A stretch of DNA of 19,696 nt, from the NCBI GenBank assembly GCA_024224995.1, contig JAAENB010000601.1:1-19696 (forward strand). The letters are read 5' to 3'. Made by a program: the position numbers and the translations under genes. The notes under the pieces were generated by a model that ran no database searches, was not told the DNA's origin, and saw only the letters and a program-made list of their open reading frames with translations. Below are positions 6,651 through 15,900 of this stretch, piece by piece; the stretch's first letter is position 1, and the number at the start of each line of letters is the position of its first letter. This stretch comes from a bacterium (GTDB taxonomy: Bacteria; Spirochaetota; UBA4802; UBA5550).

Positions 6651-7493
6651 CTATTGGGGAACGAAAGAACAGTTTTTTGATTTTTGGAAAATATGATGAA
6701 TACTTGGATCGGCGTGAAAGCCGCATAGCTCACCTTTTAAGTAGGAAAACCCGGCATCTTTTCCCAGAAGAGGGAAATCATTTGTATCCCATATGGGAAT
6801 CCTTTCAAAATGTTCCTCTAATACTTTTTCATCTCTTACCCGGATGAGTACAGTGCGGCGTTCCCGGATAATTTGAGCAGGAAAAAGCCTATTGGGAACA
6901 ACAACAAAATTACTATATTGTTCTTCACGTATTAAGCCATGATCATGGTGATGATGTTCATGGACCCGGGCCTGTCCCGGATCTTGTAACTTCCTCCGGT
7001 CAAATGGTTCAACACGATAGTCGTTTATAATCAGCAAACCCTCCTGTTGCAATAAACGGTTAAATTCATAAAAAAGCCGGTTTTCACCCGCGTTTTCAAC
7101 ATTATTATGGATCAAGGCAAAGGTTGAAAAGGGGATAATGATACAATCAAATGCCTGGTCTTTTGCCGGGTAAGGAGTCCGGCGTGCGTCCCAATTAATA
7201 AACCGTTCTTTTTCAACCGTAGACAATTTGGAGAGGAGAGAATCGAACATTGATGTTGATCCCTCAATCCCGAATATATCGGCGCCCGATTCCAATAGAG
7301 GGAGCGATATTCTGCCAGTGCCCGAACCTATTTCAAGTACGCGATTTTTTTTAATATATGACAAAAAAAAGTCTATCTCATCATTGGAGAACGTACCATA
7401 CCAGCTGTTATCGTATAGTTGGGACATCAATTTTGAATAAACAGCAATGTCCTCAATTACACGGGGTGCTTGTTTTAATTGCCAGGCATTCAT
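6651..7493 (-). CDS. Class I SAM-dependent methyltransferase
   Basis: This 280-aa protein has a Rossmann-type methyltransferase core. Motif I is RVLEIGSGTGRIS at residues 51-63, the acidic residue after strand 2 is in IFGIEGS near 74-79, and the later strands are FDCIIIPFSTFALI (about 115-128) and EGLLIINDYR (151-160). It should transfer a methyl group from S-adenosylmethionine to an unidentified acceptor. A histidine-rich run, HEHHHHDH at about 178-185, lies just past the core and could bind metal. The ATG at 7493 has GGAGGA about 12 nt upstream, a long but usable spacing. It is divergent from the racemase-family gene at 7632, and its 3' end abuts the ferredoxin remnant. Confidence 0.88.
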   Translation of the reverse strand: MNAWQLKQAPRVIEDIAVYSKLMSQLYDNSWYGTFSNDEIDFFLSYIKKNRVLEIGSGTGRISLPLLESGADIFGIEGSTSMFDSLLSKLSTVEKERFINWDARRTPYPAKDQAFDCIIIPFSTFALIHNNVENAGENRLFYEFNRLLQQEGLLIINDYRVEPFDRRKLQDPGQARVHEHHHHDHGLIREEQYSNFVVVPNRLFPAQIIRERRTVLIRVRDEKVLEEHFERIPIWDTNDFPLLGKDAGFSYLKGELCGFHADPSIHHIFQKSKNCSFVPQ

Positions 7494-7572
7494 CTAAAGA
7501 GAAATTCCTCCACACTCGATTGCTGCCACTTTACAGTATGAGAAAAGAAGAAAAATACAAGCACTTTTTTTC

Positions 7573-7601
7573 TTGCTTATTGCTCATTAGCGGTTTATAC
7601 T
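7573..7601 (+). promoter_or_regulatory. Sigma70-type promoter for racemase/transporter/GNAT genes
   Basis: TTGCTT (7573-7578) and TATACT (7596-7601) are separated by 17 bp on the plus strand. The predicted transcript would begin near 7608, about 24 nt before the racemase-family ATG at 7632. The motif match is good but not perfect; this is a prediction from spacing and consensus. Confidence 0.5.
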
Positions 7602-7631
7602 AGTCCCGTTACATATTCCCGGGTATAAAAG

Positions 7632-8678
7632 ATGGCTGAGTTAATAATTAGAACAAATAAAATTATTGATAATTTGGAAAAATTATGTCTGTTTCTAACT
7701 TCACGCAGCATCACATTTTCTCTTACTACTAAAATATTGTCCGGGAACAAAAAGATTTTGCGTAAAATTTTGACTTCTCCAGTAATGCAAAAAATAGATT
7801 CCGTTGGTGATTCAAGAATACACGGATTAAAAATCATAAAACAGATAAATCCTTCAATCAAGACAATGTATATACGGCCCCCGGCAATTAATGAGATTGC
7901 CGATATTATTGCCTATTCGGATATATCCCTTAATTCCTCGATCTCAACAGTAAATGAATTAAACAGGGAAGCTGTCAAACAAAAGAAAAATCATAGCATA
8001 ATCATAATGATTGAAATGGGAGATTTACGGGAAGGAATAATCCGTGAGGATCTCATGGAATTCTACAAAAACTTACTTGACCTGTCAAATATAGAGGTTA
8101 TCGGTATCGGAACAAACCTGGGATGCCTCTCGGACTCGGAGCCCACATATGAAAAATTGAAACAGTTGTCATCAGCTAAATCATTACTGGAGGATACATT
8201 CGGTAAAAAGCTGGATTTCGTTTCCGGCGGCAGTTCCATCACATTACCCCTCACTGAAAAAAATAATATTCCCGCAAGCATTAATCATTTCAGAGTAGGG
8301 GAAGCTGTATTTATGGGAACCTCCCCGTTGAATAATAAGCAATTCCTGGACTTGCATACCGATGTCTTTGACTGTTACGGATACATAATTGAAATAGAAA
8401 AAAAAGGGTGTCATTCTCATCGTCATGAAATTGCAACAGTTAAAGCAATTTTAGACTTTGGTAAATTAGATGTGTCTGGCGCAGAAATTCTTCCCGGCGA
8501 TACATCAACAACGCTCGTTGGGATGACTTCGGATATGTCAATTTATGATCTTGGAAATAATAAGGAAGAAGACGGTCGCGCAAGGTATCACGTGGGAGAT
8601 AAATTTTATTTTTCTACAAACTATATGAGTATTGCTCAATTGCTTCATTCAAAATTCGTAAATAAAATAATTTATTAA
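7632..8678 (+). CDS. Ornithine/alanine racemase-family PLP enzyme
   Basis: This 348-aa fold-type III PLP protein belongs to the alanine/ornithine racemase group. The likely PLP-binding lysine is K34 in FSLTTKIL. Typical family blocks follow in order: GDSRIHGL (60-66), IRPP (81-84), MIEMGDLREGI (126-136), GIGTNLGC (158-165), SGGSSITL (198-205) and FRVGEAVFMG (220-229). The C-terminal beta domain is present (ILPGDTSTTLVGMTSDM, then YHVGDKFYF). Length matches the Clostridium-type ornithine racemases, so it should interconvert L- and D-ornithine or a similar basic amino acid. It is the first gene of a co-directional cluster, 21 nt ahead of the transporter. No strong ribosome binding site precedes the ATG. 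Confidence 0.85.
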   Translation: MAELIIRTNKIIDNLEKLCLFLTSRSITFSLTTKILSGNKKILRKILTSPVMQKIDSVGDSRIHGLKIIKQINPSIKTMYIRPPAINEIADIIAYSDISLNSSISTVNELNREAVKQKKNHSIIIMIEMGDLREGIIREDLMEFYKNLLDLSNIEVIGIGTNLGCLSDSEPTYEKLKQLSSAKSLLEDTFGKKLDFVSGGSSITLPLTEKNNIPASINHFRVGEAVFMGTSPLNNKQFLDLHTDVFDCYGYIIEIEKKGCHSHRHEIATVKAILDFGKLDVSGAEILPGDTSTTLVGMTSDMSIYDLGNNKEEDGRARYHVGDKFYFSTNYMSIAQLLHSKFVNKIIY

Positions 8679-8699
8679 TATGCCGGGTAGAAGGATGAA

Positions 8700-11600
8700 A
8701 TGAAAGTTTTTGGCGGATTACATGTTCTATTCAATATAGAACAAGGGACCGGAAAGCTGGTAAAGTCTTTTTTTATTCATGCTTTTTTGATTGGTGTTAT
8801 CAAAGTATTTGTGAGAACATCCGGCTATACACTCTTTTTATTGCACTTTGATATTACCGATCTCCCTTTGGTCTATATTGCTTCAGCAGCAGTTGGAACA
8901 CTCTTTACTGTTCTTTATTTGCAATTACAGCCTCGCCTGAAATTTTTTAGTCTTCTCTCAACGATCCTGGTGTTTATATTTACCAGTCTCCTTTTGTTTA
9001 TTGTTGGATTTCATTGTATCGGAGCCAAATGGCTTTTTTTTATGCTGCCGGTATGGAGTGAAGTTATTATCAATCTAACGAATATTGAGACAGGATCTTT
9101 AAATTCCGTGTATTTTTCCGTACGAGAGGGGAAATCATTATTTGGTCTTATTATGGCTGGTGAATTTTTAGCAGATATTATATGCGGAACTGCTATGGGG
9201 AGTATTGTTAACCTCATTGGCACTACAAACCTGCTGCTTATATCTATGATGGGAGTCATAGGAACTTTTATTGTTGTAAAACATATAAGCACTTCCTTTT
9301 CTCCAAAACAGGCCCCCCCTGAAAAACCCGCGAAAATTTCGTTTATGAAAATGATTAAAAAAAAATATATACTCTACTTGTTTATTTGTTATATATTTTT
9401 TATCGTAGTCTACTACCTGGTGGACAATGCTTTTTATGATCAGGTTCATTCGAGGTTTCACCGTGATACGGATATTGCTGCATTTCTTGGCCGGTTTACC
9501 GCTGTTTATGGTATTATTTCATTGTTTATTTTAACGTTTATCTCCGGAAAAATTCTCAACAGGTATGGTCTTTTAACCGGATGGCTCATGCTTCCAATTG
9601 GTATTAGCATTAGTGCCATATTCGTAGTGATTACGGGGTTTTTTAACATATCAACCGTGCTGTTGTTCTGGTTTATTATACTGGCGCAGTTAATGAGATA
9701 TATTTTAAATTATCCCTTTAACCGTCCCAGTCGTGCAATTTTTTACCAGGTGCTGCCCGAAGATGAACGCCTCTGGACACAGGCAGCGACCTTTGGTATT
9801 CTGGACCCGGTATTTTCCGGGATTAGCGGTGTTCTGCTCTGGTTCCTCATGAATATACTCGCTTTTAAGAGTCTTGATATTTTTTATGTTTTAATTTTTA
9901 TTCTTATTGGCTGGTTTATATTCAAACTGCTTTCTTACAAGGAATACAACGGCATGCTCAGCCAGGCACTTTCAAAAAGACGCCTGGATAAAGTATCTCT
10001 TAACTTACGGGATAAATCAAGTCTTTCCATTATCAGGAATAAACTGGACAGTTCCCATCCTGCTGAAATTGTCCATTCGTTACGGTTATTATTAAAAATT
10101 GGATACGAAGATTTAGGAGATACGCTCTTGAGCCTGCTCAATCATCCTTCCCCGGACGTCCGTTTTGAAGTATTATTCTTGCTGCGGGAGATTAACATGG
10201 AATCGTCCGTGGATAAAATATGGGAACTTTTTGAAAAGGAAAATTCTTCTAAAATACGGGGAGAGGCTCTTCATACGATCGCGTATCTTAGTGAGCACGA
10301 TGTTGTTGAAAACGTGCTTCCTATTTTTGAAGATTTTGATGAAGAGGTTGCCATGGGGGCCATCGTTGGACTCATGGAGAGTGGAAAACTTGAGGGCGTT
10401 CTGGTGGCCGGTGAGATCCTCTTGTTTATGGTAAAATCGAACAATGTTTCGGAAAGAATTTTTGCCTCCAGGGTATTCGGTAAGCTCGGGGTTTTTAATT
10501 TTTACAAATCTCTCCTTGTGCTGCTTCAGGATGATGATATGTGCGTACGGAAATCGGCGCTCAAATCATCGAGCAAAATAAAAAATCCCAGGTTAATACC
10601 GCTCATATTACAAAATCTCGTCACTCATGAATTACGGTCATACGCGACATTTGCGTTGATATCTATGGGAGAAAAAGCGCTTCCCCTCCTGGAATCGCGT
10701 TTTAAGCAAAACGAACATGATCCCGAAATTCAAAAACAAATCATTTACATCATCGGAAGGATCAATGGAGAACCGGCTATTGAGATCCTGAAAAAACAGG
10801 TGTTTTATGAAGATAAAGAAATTCGTTTTGCTATTCTTAAAGCATTGTCGGTATGCGCTTATCAAACTAAAAATAATAGAGATACTATTATTAATCTCAT
10901 AAAAAAAATAGTAGAAGATACTACATGGCTCTACGCGTGTATCTCTGACCTGTCTCAACAGATGGCCTTTATTACCCGTACCCTGGATCATGAAATTGAT
11001 AAAAATAAAGAAATGATTTTGTTTTTATTGTCTTTTATCTACCAATCATCTTCGATCTTACAAATCAAAGAGTATTTGAATGTAAAGCATACCAGGCATG
11101 GAGAAAAAAAAGTGTACGCTCTGGAGTTGTTGGACAATATAATATCTCTGGAGTTAAAAGATCTGGTATTTCCCATCATAGAAGATACCGACGTGACGAT
11201 GCGAATAAAGCGGCTAAACTGTTTTTTTCCTCAAAGCAGAAAAACAAAAAAAGAAAGATTGTTGGAAATGATACAGGGAGAAAAAACGACCTCATGGACA
11301 AAAAGCTGTGTTCTCTTTCATGTCGGCAGGCGCGGTTATACGATACATTCCAAATATAATACTATCCTTGATTCTCTGTTACAATCGGCATATCCCTTAC
11401 TCCGGGAAACAGCGGTTTGGCTTTTAATGGACATCAATCCCGGCAGGTATACGCAAACGGTTCAACAGCTGCTTACTACCGATGCGGTGAATGTACGGAA
11501 TATGGCTGAATATAAATTAAATTCCGGTAATAAAAATCAAAAAAATGAGGAGGCAATCATGCTCACCACAGTAGAAAAGGTTATTATATTAAGAACCGTG

Positions 11601-12005
11601 AACATCTTTTCAAGCATTCCCGATGATGATCTGGCCAGTATTGCTGTTTCCGTAAAAGAGATTGTAATTAAAGCCGGAGAATGTATTATGAAAAAGGGCG
11701 ATTATAGAAGTTCATTATATATTATTCTTAGCGGTAAAGTCCAGGTTCTTGATGATACTGAAGAACACCCTGGTGTTATACTGGAAGACCGGGATCTTTT
11801 TGGAGAACTGTCGGCACTGGACCCGGGCCCTTCACCTGAAACTATTATTGCATTGGAAGATACGTTTCTTTTTTCAATTGACCGGAAAACAATTTATGAA
11901 ATTATGGCGGAACATGAAGACGTAACATTCGGCATAATACATATGTTATGCAGGCGAATTCGTTCTCACAGCGGGATTGAATCTCAGGAGAGGCAGTATG
12001 ACTAA
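8700..12005 (+). CDS. Npt-like nucleotide transporter fused to HEAT repeats and cNMP-binding-like domain
   Basis: This 1101-aa protein has three parts. Residues 1-415 are strongly hydrophobic with about 12 predicted membrane segments and resemble the Npt1/Npt2 (ATP/ADP translocase, MFS-like) transporters. Residues about 430-930 are helical HEAT-type repeats (HPAEIVHSLRLLLKIGYED, HPSPDVRFEVLFLLREINME and others). Residues about 953-1095 are a cyclic-nucleotide-binding beta barrel (LRTVNIFSSIPDDDL, SLYIILSGKVQVL, FGELSALDPG). The phosphate-binding arginine expected after FGE is replaced in the segment PSPETII, so nucleotide binding is doubtful. GAAGGA lies 4 nt before the ATG. The stop overlaps the next gene by 8 bp. 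The cargo is unknown; ATP/ADP exchange is not assured because non-energy-parasite relatives carry other or unknown substrates. Confidence 0.85.
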   Translation: MKVFGGLHVLFNIEQGTGKLVKSFFIHAFLIGVIKVFVRTSGYTLFLLHFDITDLPLVYIASAAVGTLFTVLYLQLQPRLKFFSLLSTILVFIFTSLLLFIVGFHCIGAKWLFFMLPVWSEVIINLTNIETGSLNSVYFSVREGKSLFGLIMAGEFLADIICGTAMGSIVNLIGTTNLLLISMMGVIGTFIVVKHISTSFSPKQAPPEKPAKISFMKMIKKKYILYLFICYIFFIVVYYLVDNAFYDQVHSRFHRDTDIAAFLGRFTAVYGIISLFILTFISGKILNRYGLLTGWLMLPIGISISAIFVVITGFFNISTVLLFWFIILAQLMRYILNYPFNRPSRAIFYQVLPEDERLWTQAATFGILDPVFSGISGVLLWFLMNILAFKSLDIFYVLIFILIGWFIFKLLSYKEYNGMLSQALSKRRLDKVSLNLRDKSSLSIIRNKLDSSHPAEIVHSLRLLLKIGYEDLGDTLLSLLNHPSPDVRFEVLFLLREINMESSVDKIWELFEKENSSKIRGEALHTIAYLSEHDVVENVLPIFEDFDEEVAMGAIVGLMESGKLEGVLVAGEILLFMVKSNNVSERIFASRVFGKLGVFNFYKSLLVLLQDDDMCVRKSALKSSSKIKNPRLIPLILQNLVTHELRSYATFALISMGEKALPLLESRFKQNEHDPEIQKQIIYIIGRINGEPAIEILKKQVFYEDKEIRFAILKALSVCAYQTKNNRDTIINLIKKIVEDTTWLYACISDLSQQMAFITRTLDHEIDKNKEMILFLLSFIYQSSSILQIKEYLNVKHTRHGEKKVYALELLDNIISLELKDLVFPIIEDTDVTMRIKRLNCFFPQSRKTKKERLLEMIQGEKTTSWTKSCVLFHVGRRGYTIHSKYNTILDSLLQSAYPLLRETAVWLLMDINPGRYTQTVQQLLTTDAVNVRNMAEYKLNSGNKNQKNEEAIMLTTVEKVIILRTVNIFSSIPDDDLASIAVSVKEIVIKAGECIMKKGDYRSSLYIILSGKVQVLDDTEEHPGVILEDRDLFGELSALDPGPSPETIIALEDTFLFSIDRKTIYEIMAEHEDVTFGIIHMLCRRIRSHSGIESQERQYD

Positions 12006-12807
12006 CACAAAATACCAGGTCTTTCAATTGGAACCTTCCGGCGAAATACTGGAAGAAATGTATGCTCTCTACTCACATGGTTTAGCTCATCAATACCCCT
12101 TAACCTTCCGGGAGTATAAAAAAGATGCCCATATAATCTCTGAGTATGGAATTTTTATTGGTATTCGCGATGATCATAATAACCTTATCGCTTTAAGAGC
12201 GCTGCTGAAAAGCTGGAAATATGCCGATTGCCATGATAAACCGTTAAATCCCGGATATGATGATTTCGCCTACCTGGATCATACCGTAATAGTGCGGAAT
12301 AACCGGGGTTCGGAGATTAGCGCGAAAATCGCCCAATATACCATTACCTGGCTGGAAAAAGAAAACCTGCCCGGTTTACGAAATTCTGTTCCACCAGGCA
12401 ATTTTCAGAATATTGGTTTTATGATTAAAAACGGATTTTTTATTGATAATTTTGTTTTTAATCTCTATGGAGAGGGGAAGCATCGTTTTCATGGTATATA
12501 TGAAACCGCTCATCCTAACGAAAGCTATGCTATGAAAGAAAAAATAAGAGTCCGGCTTATAGAAGGAAAAATCCCCGTTTTTTTTAGTGTTGATACTATT
12601 AATAAAAAAGATTCTCCCCATATGATTGCATTGCCCATAATAGAGAATGGTGCTGAAAACAATTTTAAGCTGTTCAAATATTTTCTAAATAACTGCGGCT
12701 ATAAAGGAATATTACTTCTTAAGGGGACAAAAATATGGGATATCATGGAAGAAAAGACGCAGTATACCTATCTTATTTGTAAGAAGGGGCTATATCTTCG
12801 GCAATAG
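11998..12807 (+). CDS. GNAT-like N-acyltransferase
   Basis: This 269-aa protein looks like an acyl-CoA N-acyltransferase fold. The segment YLDHTVIVRNNRGSEISAKI (about residues 93-112) resembles the strand and acyl-CoA pyrophosphate loop of GNAT enzymes, and NFQNIGFMIKNGFFIDN (about 135-150) matches the usual later N..GF..K.GF pattern. The rest, from about 175, is not recognised. I chose ATG 11998 because AGGAG lies 8 nt upstream; it overlaps the transporter stop by 8 bp, so the genes are likely coupled. The last six codons and the TAG stop lie in a segment nearly identical to antisense hydrolase-gene DNA (5837-5875), so the natural C-terminus may have been replaced. The family call is moderate and the substrate unknown. 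Confidence 0.6.
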   Translation: MTNTKYQVFQLEPSGEILEEMYALYSHGLAHQYPLTFREYKKDAHIISEYGIFIGIRDDHNNLIALRALLKSWKYADCHDKPLNPGYDDFAYLDHTVIVRNNRGSEISAKIAQYTITWLEKENLPGLRNSVPPGNFQNIGFMIKNGFFIDNFVFNLYGEGKHRFHGIYETAHPNESYAMKEKIRVRLIEGKIPVFFSVDTINKKDSPHMIALPIIENGAENNFKLFKYFLNNCGYKGILLLKGTKIWDIMEEKTQYTYLICKKGLYLRQ

Positions 12808-12825
12808 TATTGAGGCTTCACCCTG
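12787..12825. repeat. Copy of an alpha/beta hydrolase gene segment (relic)
   Basis: Aligned without gaps to 5837-5875 in the same plus-strand orientation, 35 of 39 bases are identical, including a 20-bp exact run. Read on the minus strand the copy encodes SG*SLNTIAEDIA, against TGWSLDDIAEDIA in the intact hydrolase, with a stop codon where W should be. A weaker match (TAATTAAAC, 12878-12886) recurs in the expected order near the hydrolase FNY codons. This is a decayed fragment of a related hydrolase gene, or a local duplication. Confidence 0.75.
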
Positions 12826-12847
12826 ATCCGGGGGTGCCGGTATCAGG
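12822..12847. terminator. Hairpin after the GNAT-like gene
   Basis: CCTGAT-CCGG (12822-12831) can pair with CCGG-(T)-ATCAGG (12837-12847), with one bulged base and a 5-nt loop. It lies 15 nt after the GNAT-like stop and just ahead of the next promoter. There is no T-run after it, so it may be a weak or factor-assisted terminator, or just an RNA-stabilising end. Confidence 0.35.
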
Positions 12848-12853
12848 AAATTC

Positions 12854-12881
12854 TTGACAGGTTCCTGATTTTCCGTATAAT
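12854..12881 (+). promoter_or_regulatory. Consensus sigma70 promoter for the kinase gene
   Basis: A perfect TTGACA (12854-12859) and a perfect TATAAT (12876-12881) are 16 bp apart. Transcription would start near 12888, about 32 nt before the ATG at 12920. Both hexamers match consensus, so the kinase gene is probably transcribed on its own even though it follows the upstream cluster. Confidence 0.75.
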
Positions 12882-12919
12882 TAAACGTACTAAAAGCAAA
12901 CAGGATCATTGGATTGAAA

Positions 12920-15900
12920 ATGAACAAAATCGCAGATTATGAAATTCTAGATAAGATTGATGAAACCCGTAAATCTATTGTATTCCGGGGAAAAAAAGAG
13001 AATGAATCCAAAACCGTTATTATTAAATTATTAAAAGAGTCATATCCTTCTCTCGTCGATATTGCCAGGTATAAACATGAATACGAGATATTAAGCAATG
13101 TCGATATAGAAGGTATTGTGAGGACTTTTAATATAATAAACTCAGACAGCGGCATTGGTATTATTCTTGAAGATTTCGGCGGTATTTCCCTTAAAAGGAT
13201 ACTGGAAAAGGATAAACTTACGATTGATTACTTTTTAAAAACAGGGATTAAAATTGCCGGAATTCTTGGCAAACTCCATGAAGCGAATATCATTCATAAT
13301 GATATTAAGCCTGCCAATATACTTATCAATGAGCAAACCGGAATATTAAAGCTGGCTGATTTTGGTATTACGAGAATATTGACTCATAAAGATGATGATA
13401 TTTATAATCCCGCAGTAATTGAAGGTTCCCTGGTTTATATGTCGCCGGAACAGACAGGACGAATGAACCGGGGCATAGACTATCGCTCTGATCTGTATTC
13501 CCTGGGAATCTCATTCTATGAGATGCTCACGGGCACGGTTCCTTTTCGTTCAATCGACCCTATGGAGCTTATTTATTCCCATATCGCGAAAGAGGCCGCG
13601 GCTCCTCATGTAATTGTCCCCCGTATACCGGTAATTATCTCACGGATCGTTATGAAACTCCTTTCAAAGAGCGCCGCTGAACGATACCAGAATGGTTTCT
13701 GTTTAATGACGGACTTGAAAGAATGTCTTGGGCAGCTCGAAAAAGAAGGCTCTCTTGAAGGATTTGATGAAACATTTTATCTCGCTCAAAATGATATCCC
13801 CATTAAATTTTATTTACCCCATGTCCTGGTGGGCAGGGCAGAGGAGATGGGGATTCTATTCGAAGCTTTTGACAGGGTCAGCTCTGGCGCAAAAGAGATG
13901 ATCCTTGTTTCCGGCCGGCCCGGCATTGGGAAATCTTTTCTCATCAATGAGATCAATAAGCCTATTGTGGCGGTAAAGGGATATTTTATTTCCGGGAAAT
14001 ATAACCAGTTTGAAAATATTCCCTACAACTCTCTTATACAGGCTTTCCAGGGACTAATCGGTCAAATACTTATTGAGAGCCGGGAGAGTCTTGATTCCTG
14101 GAGGAAAAAACTGCTTAAAGCTCTTGGCCCAAACGGGAAGGTTATTACGGAGATAATCCCGGGCCTGGAGTTTATTATCGGGGAACAGCCCGAGATCCCT
14201 GTTCTGGGGCCCGAGGAATCGGACAACAGGTTTAATCTTGTTTTTAAAAACTTTATAAATGTCTTTGCCCACAGGGATCATCCCCTGGTTCTTTTTCTTG
14301 ATGACCTGCAATGGGCCGGTTTGGACGACTTGAATCTTATTGAAACTATTGAAAAAGACCGGGCTCTTCGTTATTTTCTTATTATTGGGGCATACCGGGA
14401 TACCGAGGTAACGGGATCTCATCCCTTGATGCATATGCTGAATGAAATAGAAAAGGACGATATACAGGTTACTCATTTGACATTAGATTCTTTGAATGAG
14501 GAAAATGTAAACATATTGATATCGTATTATTTACGGTGTAAAGAAGAGGAATCATCTTCCTTATCCGCCCTGGTGTATAAAAAAACCAGGGGTAATCCTT
14601 TTTTTGTTAACCAGTTCGTAAAAAGGCTCTATGAAGAAGGCTTGCTTGAGCTGGACTCTTCCTCGGGCTGGAAATGGGAGATTGAAAAGATACAGCAGCT
14701 CCAGGTGACGGAGAATGTTGTGGAATTTATATCGAAAAAGATTACCGCGCTTTCTGAAACGGCACAGGATATTCTTAAGATCTGTGCCTGTCTTGGAGAC
14801 CGTTTCGACCTGGAAACTCTTTTGCTTGTTTCCTGCCAATCAACGGAATATCTTCTTCTCGGGCTAAAAAGCGCTGTTGATGAGAATCTTTTTATTGTTA
14901 AAGAAAACAAGTACCGGTTCAGCCACGACAGGATCCAGGAGGCAGCATATTCTCTTATTCCCGAGAGTGAAAAAGCAAACCTCCATTATTCTATTGGTCA
15001 AACCATCATCGGAAATATTTCAGATGAAGAGTTCCATAATAATTTTTTATATATTGTAAACCAGCTTAATTTTGGGATTAGCCTGGAATTATCCGGTGAT
15101 GAGAAGGAAAACCTGGCAAGATTAAATTTTAAGGCTGGTATCCGGGCAAAGACATCAACCGCGTACGAACCCGCTCTTATTTACTTGAGAACCGGCATTG
15201 AGCTGTTGGAAGGAGATTGCTGGGAGAAGCAATATGACCTGGCGCTTTCTCTTTATCAAGAAGCTGTGGAAGCGGCATACCTCGCCACACGCTATGATGA
15301 AATGGACCTGCTGTCGGAGCAAATACTGGAACATGGCAGGGGAATCCTTGATAAAGTAAAAGTGTATGAAATTACGGCACTTGCTTTTTTTGGACAGAAC
15401 AGGCTGCAGGAGGCCACGGATACGGGGCTGGAAATATTAAAATTTTTGGGGGTTCATTTTCCGAAAGAGACGCGAATGCATCATATATTGTTTAATTTTT
15501 TAAAGACTGCCCTTACGCTCCATAGAGCCAGGAAGAAAAGTTTAACAAATCTTCCCGAAATGAAGGATGAGAAAATGCTTGCTGTTATGCGTATCCTCTC
15601 GGGCATAACTTCTACCGCCTATTTAAGCGCGTCGGAATTATTTTCCCTCATAATATTTAAAATGATACGGCTCTCAATAAAATACGGGAATGCTGAATTT
15701 TCTCCTTTTAGTTATTCCACCTATGGAATCGTGCTTTGCAGTATATCGCAAATCGAAATGGGATACCGGTTTGGCCGGTTTGCCATAGACTTGCAAAAGA
15801 AAATGGATATAAAACGGCAGAAGGCCAGAACTCATTTTACCGTGTATAGTTTTATTGCACATTGGAAAGATCATGTCAGGGATACCCTGAAACCACTCCT

